A program made the translations under genes and the position numbers. The notes under the pieces are model-generated. The model had not been told where the DNA came from and did not search any database. It worked only from the letters and a program-made list of their open reading frames with translations. A DNA stretch of 64,000 nt. It comes from Cheilinus undulatus. Lineage: Eukaryota; Chordata; Actinopteri; Labriformes; Labridae. Shown piece after piece: positions 37,641-49,400 of this stretch (positions within the stretch are counted from its first letter, which is position 1; the number at the start of each line of letters is the position of its first letter). Location of the stretch: assembly GCF_018320785.1 (NCBI RefSeq), contig NC_054869.1, positions 29,180,289 to 29,244,288 on the forward strand, given 5' to 3'.

Positions 37641-39104
37641 AGGTTCAAGACACAAAAGTGCCCTTTATTATGACAAGAAACATTTTAAGAATCAAGAAAG
37701 AAAAAAGGAAATACATTTATTAAAAATTAGAACTTTGTAAGAGGAAGGATGCATTTGCAGCTATTACAATTTCACTAGGACCTAATAATTTTTTCTGAAA
37801 TAAAGACATTTTGTGAACTAAAGCAGGGAGGCTCACAAAGCATCATGTGGACACAACTGAGAACTTTGCCAACAATTTTTTTTAACTTGTTCAACAAAAC
37901 ATTAATATGCAAAAATGTTTGCTTTAGTAGATTTTTATGTGATACAGAACACAAAATAAATAGAAATTTATAAAATCTCAATATTTATGTATTTTCCCTT
38001 TTTATGAGAAAACTGTCACACAGCATTTTGTATCTATTTGTATATAATTCAAATTTATGTATGCATTAGGGACCTCAAATACAAAATATATATTCTGTTC
38101 TGTTTGACATTGAGGAGGCTTTCGACGCAAACCTTCAACATTGCATGCTTAAGACATCAGATTTCTTAAACAAAATCTTGCTTACAAGGGATGTGCATAA
38201 CATATTTACAAAAAGAAAGAACACAGCCATAGGCTCAAACTAATCGGAGGGAGAGGGGAAATGCAGTTTTCCTTTTTCCCTCTGAACCACAACATACACT
38301 TTGGCCGACGGGCCAGTTCTCCAACGACACAGGACTTAGAGATCACTCAAGCCTGCCTTAACTGCCAATCTCCAAGATGGCTGAATACTGTACAACATCT
38401 CCCCCACATCTCTAAGTATGAAGGCAATTAACTCTAGCGGCAGAACATAATGTTGTTCAACTGGATCAACAAATGTACAAATTCCGGCAAGTGTAAAAAA
38501 GAATCACATGGTATTCAAGAAGGAGACATATGGGAAAACAGCTTCAACATGTGCATGAAACACAGCTGATGTGTTTTGTTAACAACAACGCATGTTTTAT
38601 TGACTAACTGGACAATTTCCACACTTACAACAAATTGGCTTAACACTGAAACTCATATTTTACTCTATAAAATGCCCCATAATCACAAGGTTTTATAAAC
38701 AAGATTATACAAAAATGACAAAATATAAACAAAGATTGAGAAATCATATGAAAAAAGCAAATACTAAAAGTCCTTAAGAAAATAAATACCCAGTGTGTAT
38801 GCTTATGCTTCACTGCAGATGAGAATGACTAAAAGAAAAAGAAAGAGTCTCTCTAAGGACTTTGAAAGTCCTGCGTATGACCCAGCACCATGGATCCCCC
38901 AAATTTCTGTAAGCAGGCAATGCGTATAAATAAGGCATTAATAAATAAAAAGAACAGATGAAACACAGGTGTTGCTGTTAGTATAAAAGCATATAAAAGT
39001 CATGTTTACAGCTTTGCCCTTTTTTCTATTTTTTCACAAAGAGTGCCTTTTTTATTTAAAAAAATATACAGCAGCTCATCTGGGCGTAATGATACAAGCT
39101 TTCT
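37641..39104 (-). other. notch1: notch1 3'UTR (probable)
   Basis: Downstream of the TAA stop. Several minus-strand AATAAA candidates exist; the one at 37669-37664 (ATAATAAAGGGC) would give a 1.4 kb 3'UTR, usual for Notch genes. Nearer ones at about 39050 and 38600 are also possible. No coding signal. Confidence 0.4.
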
Positions 39105-40478
39105 TTATTTAAACTGTTCAGGTATATGTCCGATCTGAGACTGCATGCTCGTTGGTGGACTTGAGATGCCTTCTGACCAGTCAGACATGTTGGAATGAGG
39201 AGATGAACTTGACCACTGGTCTGGGGAGCCGGGGGAGGGGGTCAGAAAGGGGTGGTCGGGCACCTGGACCTGGTGGTTGGGGGTGTTGTCCATAGGGCCT
39301 GAATAGCTGTGTTGGGAAGGTGGGGTGAGGAACTGTGTGCTGGGCATCGATTGGCTCATGATCTGGGTCTCCTGAGGCAGGATGGTGTGTATGGGCATAC
39401 TGGAGCTGCCGCCCCCCTGCTGGAGCTCTGGAGAGCTGAGCTCTCCACTGATGAAGTTCTGGCTGCTACTGGTGTTTGAGTTCTGGTGCTGCAGCTGGAT
39501 GCTCTGCTGCTGTTGTTGCTGCTGTTGTAGCTGCTGCAGATTCTGTATTTGCTGCATCTGCTGCGTCTGTGTCTGCTGCTGCTGCATGATGTGCGTCTGT
39601 GGGGCCATTCTGCTGCTCTGTATCCCCTGGTAGTTCATCATCTGAGACAGGCTGGTGGAAGGGTGGCCGTTATGGAGGGCAGTCATCATGGTGTGCTGCC
39701 CTCCCTGGTGCAGACCTCCCTGACCTCCTGGAGCTCCTCTCATCGGGTTGAACTGGCCTGACTGGCTCATGTTGCTGTGTATCCTGGACAGCCAATCACA
39801 CTGGCCATTCATGGCGCCTTGGCTGCTTGAGCCGGACACGGGCAGATGGGTGAGACGAGGAGGAAGTGGGTCAAACTGCATCCGAGCCAGCTCCTGCTTG
39901 TTTGGCATTACCATGTGGTTCACAGCGAGATGGGGGTCGGACATCCCTTGCAGGTGGTTCAGGGCAACAGAAGGCGACTGCTGAAAGGGTGAGGTCATCA
40001 TGGGTGGGGAGGCCACATCTGAGACGTATCCATGTGGAGACTCCAGTGAATCCACCGGTGACAGAACAGCTGAGCTGTCCAGGAGGTTCCCAGACTTCCC
40101 ATCCTGTGAATTCTTCTTTTTCACCTTCATGTCTTTGCCATCCTTGCAGCCGATCCCCTTGGCACTGGGCTTGCGGGCTTTTTTACTCTGACCTTGACCT
40201 TGAGGCTGTGGCTGCTTCATGCCACCCAGGTAGCCATTAGGGGAGCAGAGAGGGGGGGATAACGTGGTGCTGAGGGATGCTCCATGCATATGTGGACTCC
40301 TGACCAGGTTGTACTCATCCATCAGGCGCACAATGTCATGGTGCATCCTCTCTTGTGCAATGTCTCTGGGGAGGCGGTCCATGTGGTCAGTTATCTCCCT
40401 GTTAGCAAAGTGATCCAGTAAGACCTTTGCAGTCTCATAGCTTCCTTCTCTGGCAGCCAAGAACAGAGGGGTTTCCTC
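39105..40478 (-). CDS. notch1: notch1 last exon: ankyrin repeat 7, transactivation region, polyQ and PEST
   Basis: 1374 nt, from acceptor [29 protein letters not shown] and [19 protein letters not shown] close the ankyrin domain. Then basic [13 protein letters not shown], a Ser/Pro/Gly-rich region, and a Gln-rich tract ([14 protein letters not shown], then eight consecutive Q) encoded on the plus strand as CTG/TTG repeats at 39500-39590. The tail has [31 protein letters not shown] (FBXW7 degron area) and [17 protein letters not shown], stop TAA. Confidence 0.97.
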   Translation of the reverse strand, partial: EETPLFLAAREGSYETAKVLLDHFANREITDHMDRLPRDIAQERMHHDIVRLMDEYNLVRSPHMHGASLSTTLSPPLCSPNGYLGGMKQPQPQGQGQSKKARKPSAKGIGCKDGKDMKVKKKNSQDGKSGNLLDSSAVLSPVDSLESPHGYVSDVASPPMMTSPFQQSPSVALNHLQGMSDPHLAVNHMVMPNKQELARMQFDPLPPRLTHLPVSGSSSQGAMNGQCDWLSRIHSNMSQSGQFNPMRGAPGGQGGLHQGGQHTMMTALHNGHPSTSLSQMMNYQGIQSSRMAPQTHIMQQQQTQTQQMQQIQNLQQLQQQQQQQQSIQLQHQNSNTSSSQNFISGELSSPELQQGGGSSSMPIHTILPQETQIMSQSMPSTQFLTPPSQHSYSGPMDNTPNHQVQVPDHPFLTPSPGSPDQWSSSSPHSNMSDWSEGISSPPTSMQSQIGHIPEQFK

Positions 40479-43400
40479 CTGCAGGTGATGGAGAGGAGGA
40501 AACATGTTAAGTACATCCATTTTATTGCCATTACAGTTTTCAATGTAAATAATCGATCAGTCAGTTAATGGTCATCGTTTGTCATTCCTGCATACATCAT
40601 ATATACTTTTACCATAATTATACTGGCATGGTAGCAATAAATCTGTTTCATTTTTTGCTGTTGTTATTGACTGAGTGAGTTTGTCTCTTTCCAATGCACT
40701 TTCTACAAACCACACAGTTTCAGCAGATGGCTGTTCTATATAGGCCTGATATTTTAGTTATTAGTTTTGGCATCATTTGATAAGAGTTGGAGCTATACAT
40801 ATAAAGATTGACTGATAAAATATTGCTTCAGTAAGACATTGTGTTATTGTTATACAGATCAGAGTTCAATTTTGGCAGCTATTTTAAATTTAGTTTTAGT
40901 CTTAGTTTTTAGATTAAAAGGGTAATAAGTTTTAGTCACATTTTAGTCATTTTCACTCTTGAAAGTCATTGAAAACTCAAAACCAATTTAGTCTATTTTT
41001 AGTCAATAAAAAAAGGCCTAATATTATTGCCATACTGTATCTATTAGCCTCATCTACCTCATGGAAATAAGTAGTCACCAAATAGTTTTAATCATAGTTT
41101 TAGTCAACAGACTACAACTACTGTTACAGCTAATGGTGGAAGACTGAAGTTACTTTCTTACCTTGTTGTTTTGCATGTCCTTGTTGGCACTGTTCTTAAG
41201 AAGCACAATGGCAGCCTCCACATTATTTACAGCTGCAGCCCAGTGAAGAGCTGATTTACCTTGGGACAAAAAAACATGTTTGAGGTGTTTAGTCCTCTGA
41301 TGCATTTGACTGAATTCAGATGATTCTTGAAGTTAAATAACTGTATATTTATAAACCATATGTTTACCAAAATCATCAACTGCATTGACGTCAGCATGAC
41401 AGTTAATGAGTTCCTCCACCATGCCCTCCACAGCCAGCCTGGCAGCCAAGATCAGGGGTGTAGTGCCATCATGCATTCGTGCATCCAAGTCTGTGGCACG
41501 GTTCCTTATCAGGATCTAAAGAGACAAACAATAGGTTACTCTATCTGAATTGTTCACCTGAGTCCTTTAACATAAATATAATTTCATGATAAGGGACTTC
41601 AATGTATATTTCACCCTCTTTAAAGCTGGTTACATCAGTATGCAATGGTGTATTTTAATCTGCATTATAGTTTTATGCAGTTGATCATTTCATGGTTAGA
41701 TCCATAAAGAGCATTAATAAAAGTAAAGTATGACCAATATTTGTCAGTAAATCCTTAAAATAGTGGTTTGTTATGACTTATTTTGCTATTTTTTGGGCTT
41801 CTTGTCCTCAACTGAAAGGACAGATAAGAGAGACAGAAAGTATGGGAAAAGAGCACGGGGGACGACATGCATCAAATGGCGCCAAAACTGGGAATCAATC
41901 CTGCAACCAACTCAAGAAAGATTGAGGCCTCTGCACATGGATCATCTCCTAAGTTGCTGCATCCTGTTCTTTATAATAATGAACAACACATTTACTGATA
42001 TTATGTAAATCTAGAGTTAAAGGTTTAACTAGGCAGCTTAGGAGACTTAGACTGAAATACAGTGAGCGTTTGAGAACTGACCTGGAACACCCCTTGGGCA
42101 TCAGCAGCGACAGCCGCATGCAGAGGTGTCCTGCCCATGTTGTCCTGGATGTTAGCGTCAGCGCTGGCCTCAAGCAGGCGTTTAGCGGCGTCAGAACGAG
42201 CATAGCGGGCAGCGAGGTGAAGGGCAGTTTCACCTGTACGGTCAGTCTGGTTATGCAGATTAGCACCCTGGTAGATGAAGTCGTTGATAACGTTGGCAGA
42301 GGCGTCTTCCTCTTCCTCACTGTTTCCTGTCTCTAAACCTCCGCCGCTGCAGGATGCAATCATGAGTGGTGTGAATCCATCTGTGCAGAGAGGCAAGAGA
42401 GGGGAAAAAGATAAGTGAGGGAAACAGACTGCATGGTCAGCAGAGCTGCTATAGAATGAAAGGTACCTGCACTTCAAAGCAACAAGCAGATCAAAACAAA
42501 GCAACAAACAAATCGAATGTGGATCTGACACTTTTGCCTGGGTTGAATCATCACAGTACTCTCCCTTCAATAACGGATTCTGATCAAGGCACCGGCACGG
42601 GAGAAGCTTCAGAAGGAAAGCGAAGCTAGGGGGGATAGAGGCCGGGCTTGCTCAAGCTAGGCTGCTGCAAAAATGAAGCATTAATATCTGACTGTGAGAC
42701 GGAGCTCAGTCAGTGGACTTGAACAGGTTTTTCTCCTCTTCAAAAGGAAAGCAAGCCCCAGATCTCGCAGATTTGGTCGATTCAAGTGCATCGATCCACA
42801 ACAGGGAAAAAAAGTGTGCTCTCAAGTTGTTAACCCTGTTGCTTTGATTTTTCATAGCTTTTCCTCAGGGAATTTGGCACTTACTACAACATTGGGTTTT
42901 TGCATTTGATGCCTTCATTGGTTTTTATAATGTGGAATAGAAAAAAAAGAAACAGAGGCCCATTACTGGTCAAATGATTAATCTGATCAGGAATCAGTGT
43001 TTCACCCAAGGCGCCTGGCTTCAAGCTGGCTGCTTTGAAGAAGATCCTTCGCCCTGAGGACATGAGGCTTTAGCAACTCCTACATCCGTGATTTTATACA
43101 CACACAAAAGCACATACACACTCAGAAAAATTCACACACACACTAATGCAAACATTAGAAAAATAAAATATTCACTCTAAGAAGGCATGAATAACTAAAT
43201 ATATGAATGGTTGCATGCATTTATGTGCAAAAAATACAAAAAATCTCCACACTCAACTAGAAATGTTCCTTTACAAAGACTGACTGTTAGGAGACCCTTC
43301 TTATGAGTGATGATTTCAATTTGCACAAAAGTTGAGAGTTTTACAACTAAGTGGTGGTTTTGTTTTTCTCATTGCATCATTTGAAAAAAAATTTGCAGAA

Positions 43401-46400
43401 CAAATGAAACTATTCAGTACTTAAAAAATAAAATAATAACAAGGCAAGGGGAATAAGAAACAATGAAATGCTTAAACTTATTACAGAAAAAACTATATAT
43501 ATATATGTGTGTGTATGTATATACAGTACATATATTTTTTCCTACATATGGCTTTAATGATCTGGAGGAGTTAACATATTTTACAAACTGATTTGATCAG
43601 CTATCCTTTCCTTATATCCTTTATCTTGACAACAAATATATCTAGTTTAACGCAAAAATGAAACAAATTAAATCACAATCCTGTGATATTATTCACATGA
43701 ATTGGCAAAAGCTTCCTGTTAATTTCTGATTAGTGAGTAAGTGCTCTGTCACCCACCTGGTCCCCGCACATTGACATCCATGCAGTCGTTCTCAATATCG
43801 CCCTGAGGGGGTGTGGGAGCGATTGAGGGGATACGCAGGTCAGCGGCGTCCAGGTGTTGCTGTGTCCACTGCCGGTGGTCCGTCTGGTCGCCTGCCTCCA
43901 AGATAGCTTGCTCATCAAACTGCTACAACAAGGAATAAAAGAGATCAGGCAAATAAACTTGTACATAAGAGGCTTGGGTTGAATAAAGTCAAAATATATA
44001 AAGCTTCAAAAAAAATTTGATTAGAATTATTAAGAAAATAATTAAAAATAGACATTAGAAAATTAATTAAATTACAGAGGAAATGATTTCTAAATTACAA
44101 ATTAAATACCAAACATTTGTAAACAGTGGTGTCAAAAGTTGTGATTAAAAAAATCCTAAAAAGCTGATTTATTGTTTTATAAGTCTCTTTCCATACCCTG
44201 AAGCGTTTGGCATCTGAAGGTTCATCTTCCTCCCAATCATTCTGGGCGTCATCCATGAGTGAAATGTCCGAGGTGTTTTTCAGTGGCCTGTGATAATGCA
44301 GAAAATTCAGTAAAAATCTTGATACCTTGCTGCTCCCATCTCATCTGAGTAACTCACCGTTAATGGTGCAGCGATGCTGAAAAACAAAAGCATTGATTCA
44401 ATCCATACCCCACCCCTCTGCCCCAACAAGTCAATTAATGCACACCTTAACCCACTATATCATTATCATTAATGATCCAGCCAAACCCCCCTTTTTCCTA
44501 AATCTGACTGATCACCAGTTATTCCCATTTTGTCCCACATAACTAGCCCTTCACTTGACCCGCACACTGGCAGGTACTCGAAATCACCAAACGCTGCCAG
44601 AGAATAAACGCAAACTTACTTTAATCCCACTGAATCCTCCCCGACAGGCTCACGTCTCTTCTTCTTGCTGGTCTCGGTGGTCTTGAAGCCCTCGGGGAGC
44701 CAGAGACGACCGTGCTCGTGGCGGCGCTTTCGGGCAGCCACCATACCGACTCCAAGGAAGGCCAGTATCCCTACGCCGCCCAGGACCAGGTAGATTGGGT
44801 AGAAGTCCTGTGGAGGCTGGGGGTCCACTCCACCTGGTTGGGAAAGGGATAGCATGGTCAAAGACGGGCGCTGAGGAACAGGCGAGGACCGACGAGAGGA
44901 CAGAGCGGGACACCCAGGATCAGCCTGAGTGTTCAAGCAGAGCTAGTCCTGCTCTTCTTTGCCCCAGCGTTCCCACTCAAAAAAGAAACCGCAACCAGCA
45001 GCGAGCGCCGGGCACTGACTGACTGACGATCCTCACCGTTTGTAAAGCTAGCTACTACTATCTATCCCGTAATAATCAGAATTGCCAACCACTTTTCATC
45101 AGAAAAGGAGAAAAAAGGGATGGGTCTTGATAAAAAAAGAAAAAGGGGTAAAAAAAGAACATCACCACCTCCTCTCTCCCTTTTCAACCCAGGGTACCAA
45201 GAGACAACTTTACCATTTCTTCTTTAAGAGAAAAAAAGGAGGGGGATTAATGAACTTCAAATTACTGCACGCGCTTTAAGCTGTAAAGACGAAGGATTTA
45301 TTAGGATTTTCAAGATAACAAAGACTCCCAACTTCTAGCACACTCCCGATCAATTTTTCCCCTTCTCTTTTTTTTCCACTAACGATTTTGAAATGATAAA
45401 CTCCCCCAACCTAAACCCTCAGAGATGCATTAAGTCCTGGTATTACATTCAGCGAGGTGAAGGTTGCAGCAGCCCCTCGCACTGTGGGATGAAGTGTGTG
45501 CATGCATGTGTGTGCGCGTGTGTTATCTGTGGACGTATATGTGTACATGAGAGTGAATGGAAGACAGACAGAGACAGAGATAGACACTGAGTCTTGTATT
45601 GTGTGAGCAGGGGGTAGGATGAGCTGATTTGCAGCAATTAACCATTTTGGAGCCTGAAGCCAGTGGATTTACTCACTGAGGGAAGGATTGATTGTTTAGG
45701 CCATAAGATTCACAATTGCATTTGTTCACCGCTGAATAACAAATACACAATCAAAGGGGTTCAGGGTTAGAACCTGAGTGGAGGGTGTGGCGAAGGCTTT
45801 GAATGTGTGGTGGAGCATGTGTCCCCTCATACAGAAGTATAAGTATGTGGACACCACAGCTACGCCTTATAGGGTCGTACCAATGGTTTGGCATGTTTTA
45901 CTTCAAATCATGTTTTTATAAACATCCACTTATCAGTCTGATGAGCCACTTCTGATGTTTGATGATGGTTTAATTTTGGTTTATTGACAGTTTTATACAT
46001 TTTGATGTCACTTGGTGTACTCTTATATTTATAGATTTAAGGTTTTAGGCCTGGCTCCCACCCTGGGTTCTGGGAACCTCTGGGGGGGGCTTGAGGCTTT
46101 GTCAGCTCTGAGGTTGTCAAATTTAAATGAACTAAAATTATGGTAAACACTAAACAAATAGTTTATACAAACGTCTTTGGTGTCTTTGGTAAGAAAACAT
46201 GGGTAGAGCTGTTTTGATAGGGTCATTATCGATTAAACAATTAAAATCTTTGTTAATTCTTGACCGCAGCGTATCACTTTTAATTCATGTGGGTCTTGAG
46301 GGGCTAAGCTTTCTTAGATAAAAGTAGGGGGGCTCCAAAAAAAAAAAAAAAGGTCAGGAACCACTGTTTTAGGTTGTTTTAACTCCTGAGACTGTGTTTT

Positions 46401-49400
46401 CTATATCTTTCTCGCATTCATCTGGCTGCAAGACAAATTTCAGAACTGAAGCTGAGAGTTTAAGAGTACATTGCTGCTGTGCAATAACACAATTAAAGGT
46501 ATTATGCCTGCTGTTAATACTGAAGTACTGATAAGCTTCTGCTTACAGTACTGCAGTTACTAGATTAAACTACTGTAGAGGCAGCTAAATGTCTGCAACA
46601 TATGCAAATTTCCTCAAAGATACATGAAAATGTGTTTTGTTATGAAGTATTACATGGTGAAAAATCTCATGTTTTTCTTAGATTTATCATTAAATTACTC
46701 ATATTTGCAAAGAAACTGACAATATCGGCACATGGGATGAAGGAAACATAAATAAATAAATCATGATAAATCTGAAACTGTTAGGAAAAGTGAACATTGG
46801 AACTAATATCTCCACTTGAGGGGACTTATAGGTGCATTATAGACACACCTGATTTGCTCAAACTGTGGTGGCATAAACAAGAAGTTTTATCACACTAGCT
46901 TAAAAAGTGCAATAAGGGAGACTCCTGCATGTTTCAACATTGAAACCAATGCCAATTCATGGTTTTATGTGCAGCAGATTTTCCATCATGTTTGTTTTTA
47001 GAGTGCATTGTGTCTTTTTTAAAGTATGTTGTATAATTGCACATGCATATGCTTCAAGGTTTGGGGAATGATCCTGGTTCTGCTCTATCTGAGTTTGAAA
47101 GTTGGTGTGATGATGTGATATCGTGATCTAAATGGGACTAAAACTAAAGATATGATCATTGATTTCAGACACAGCACTGAGTGAGGATGTCTGGTTTGTT
47201 GATTCTTACAAATATCTGGGAACTGTGTTCGACGGTAAACTAAAGTTTGATATGAACACTCAGTCTCTTGTCTAAAAAGGATGACAGAATTTATTTGACG
47301 AGGAAGCTGAACTCTTTCAATGTTATCAAGACCATTTTTTGTAACTTTTATTGTTCGTTTAATGAAAGTCGTTTAATGAAAGTCGTGTACCTTTTTCCTT
47401 TATTTCCTTTATTTATAAGATCTGCTCCAAGATTCATCCAGGAGTCAGGCAAAGAGTCTTTTCAGGCAAAAAGGAAGTCCATGACCATTATTAATCAACA
47501 TATTTTGGCTCGTCAGTTTACTGTAATGCCTTCAGGTCGTCATTACCAGGTACCACTGAGTAAAACCAACGAGTACTCTCAATCTTTTATTCCTTCTACT
47601 ACCAGATTACTACACCCTGATAGCAGACATTTCAACTGATTTTTTACCTGCTTTGACTTCTATCTGTCCTTTTATTAACATTGATTTTATATTTATTTTT
47701 TCATGTAGTTATCTTGGATCTTGTGGTCCTTTACTAACATCTGTTTGTTGACTGGTCAGTGTTGACATATGTGTTGTGGACATGGGTGAACTGCAAATGA
47801 ATTGCTATTTTGGGATCAATAAAGTTCTCTGAATCTAAAAATCAAGATTTGTAATGTTTAAGAAGTTATCTGCCTTGAAAATATGGGTTTGATTTTTTCT
47901 GTATTCAAATTGATTTAACCAAGGAAAAAAAAACTTCAGAGAGATTTAAAATATCATCTACAAAAGTGTCCTGGCCAAGACAGGCAGCAGCACATTTAAC
48001 AAAGACACAGACACAAAAAACAGAGCAATTACAATCACAGAAAAAAAACAAATCCCGAGTCACAGAGCAGAAAGTTATCAGTCTGAACATCTACGTACAA
48101 CCTGATGCATCTTCCTCTAACGCCTTCAATACCTTAAAAGCAGTGTTAATTTTGGCAGATATTATCAATTTTAGTCTTAGTCTTTAGACAAAATGTCTTT
48201 TAGTTTTAGCCCCATTTTAGTCATTTCTATCCTTTTTAGTTTTAGTCTAGTTTTAGTCGACGAAAACTCAAAAAACATTTTAGTCTAGTTTTAGTCCATA
48301 AAAAGTCCTCACATTTTAGTCTAAGCATTTATTTTCTTGCCTAAATCTGGTACCGAATCATGGTAGTGTGCTCTATGCACTCTGCTAAATCTAGGGTCCC
48401 TGCTCTATAGCTGAGAGACAGAAGAGCTACAGCTGCATTGTTTTTTGACAGATTTACCTACAGTTGAGACATATCATGGATTTTGACTGTCCGAAAAAAA
48501 GTACATTACATTTAAGTCTAGTTTTAGTCATCTTAACAAAAACTAAACATACTTTTTGCCAGTTTCAGCCATCACAGATCTATTTTTGTTCGTCTTAGTC
48601 TAGTTTTCATCATGGAAAAAAGGCTTATTTCAAGAGATTTTAAGAGGACAGTATCTCAAGACATAAGGTCTCCTGTAGCTCATTCCAGGCTGCTGGAGCA
48701 GCACACCTGAAACCCCTTTGACCCATTTCAAGACGGACTTTGGGCACAGATAGCAAAAGTACAATTTGTGACTGAGTCACAGAGTAGAGACTGTAACTTC
48801 TAGCATTTTTAACCTAAATGAAATCATACATGATGGGAGCAGATTTAGTAAAGCCTTACAAATAAGCCAATAATTTTGCCAGCATGTGGTCAGTGAAAGC
48901 CAACCAACATAATTATACTGAGTACAATGATGAGGACTTAAGATACCGTAAATAAGCTATCTAGTTATATCTGTTATGTTTATACTGTATTTTTACACTG
49001 ACGCTATCTTAAATGATGTGATATGTGTCCTACTTTATTGCAGAAAATGTTTTAAGCCTTAAATGATTGAAAGTTGTTTGGCTCCAAGAGTGGCATCGTT
49101 ATTTTACTGCATTTTTGCAATATATAATGAATGAAAGAAACCACTCATTAAATGATTAACGCTGGAAATATTATTTAAAAACACTGAAAATTTTTCAGTT
49201 TGACATTTTCTTTGATTTCACAAACTAGTATTAGATGTACTCACTAAAAACAGCTTCAATGGTGTAGGGAACATCCAGTTTCCCACTGCTGGCCAAAGCC
49301 CCAAGGAAAGCTGCAGCATCATTGGTACTCTGGAAACATTCAGTGGACTGCTGGAAGCACTGACGGTTGTCCACCTCCAAATGTACAATTGAACTGTAGA

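Larger units (their letters stand above)
44834..49244. other. notch1 intron before the transmembrane exon
   Basis: 4.4 kb, transposon-rich: hAT MITE at 46050-46365, LINE 3' remnant at 47090-47845, TTTTAGTC-rich repeat at 48138-48615. A TG-rich patch with mixed CA/GA lies at 45500-45590. No exon recognised. Confidence 0.65.

Noticed and set aside
39382-39633. Cys-rich open frame opposite the notch1 last exon
   Set aside because: It is the antisense of the polyglutamine codons (CTG/TGC repeats); no independent evidence.
43730-43966. Open frame [10 protein letters not shown]... over an ankyrin exon
   Set aside because: Wrong frame; the true exon (43757-43919) uses another frame with matching splice phases.
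47268-47639. 123-codon open frame
   Set aside because: It is the C-terminal part of a decayed LINE, not a host gene.
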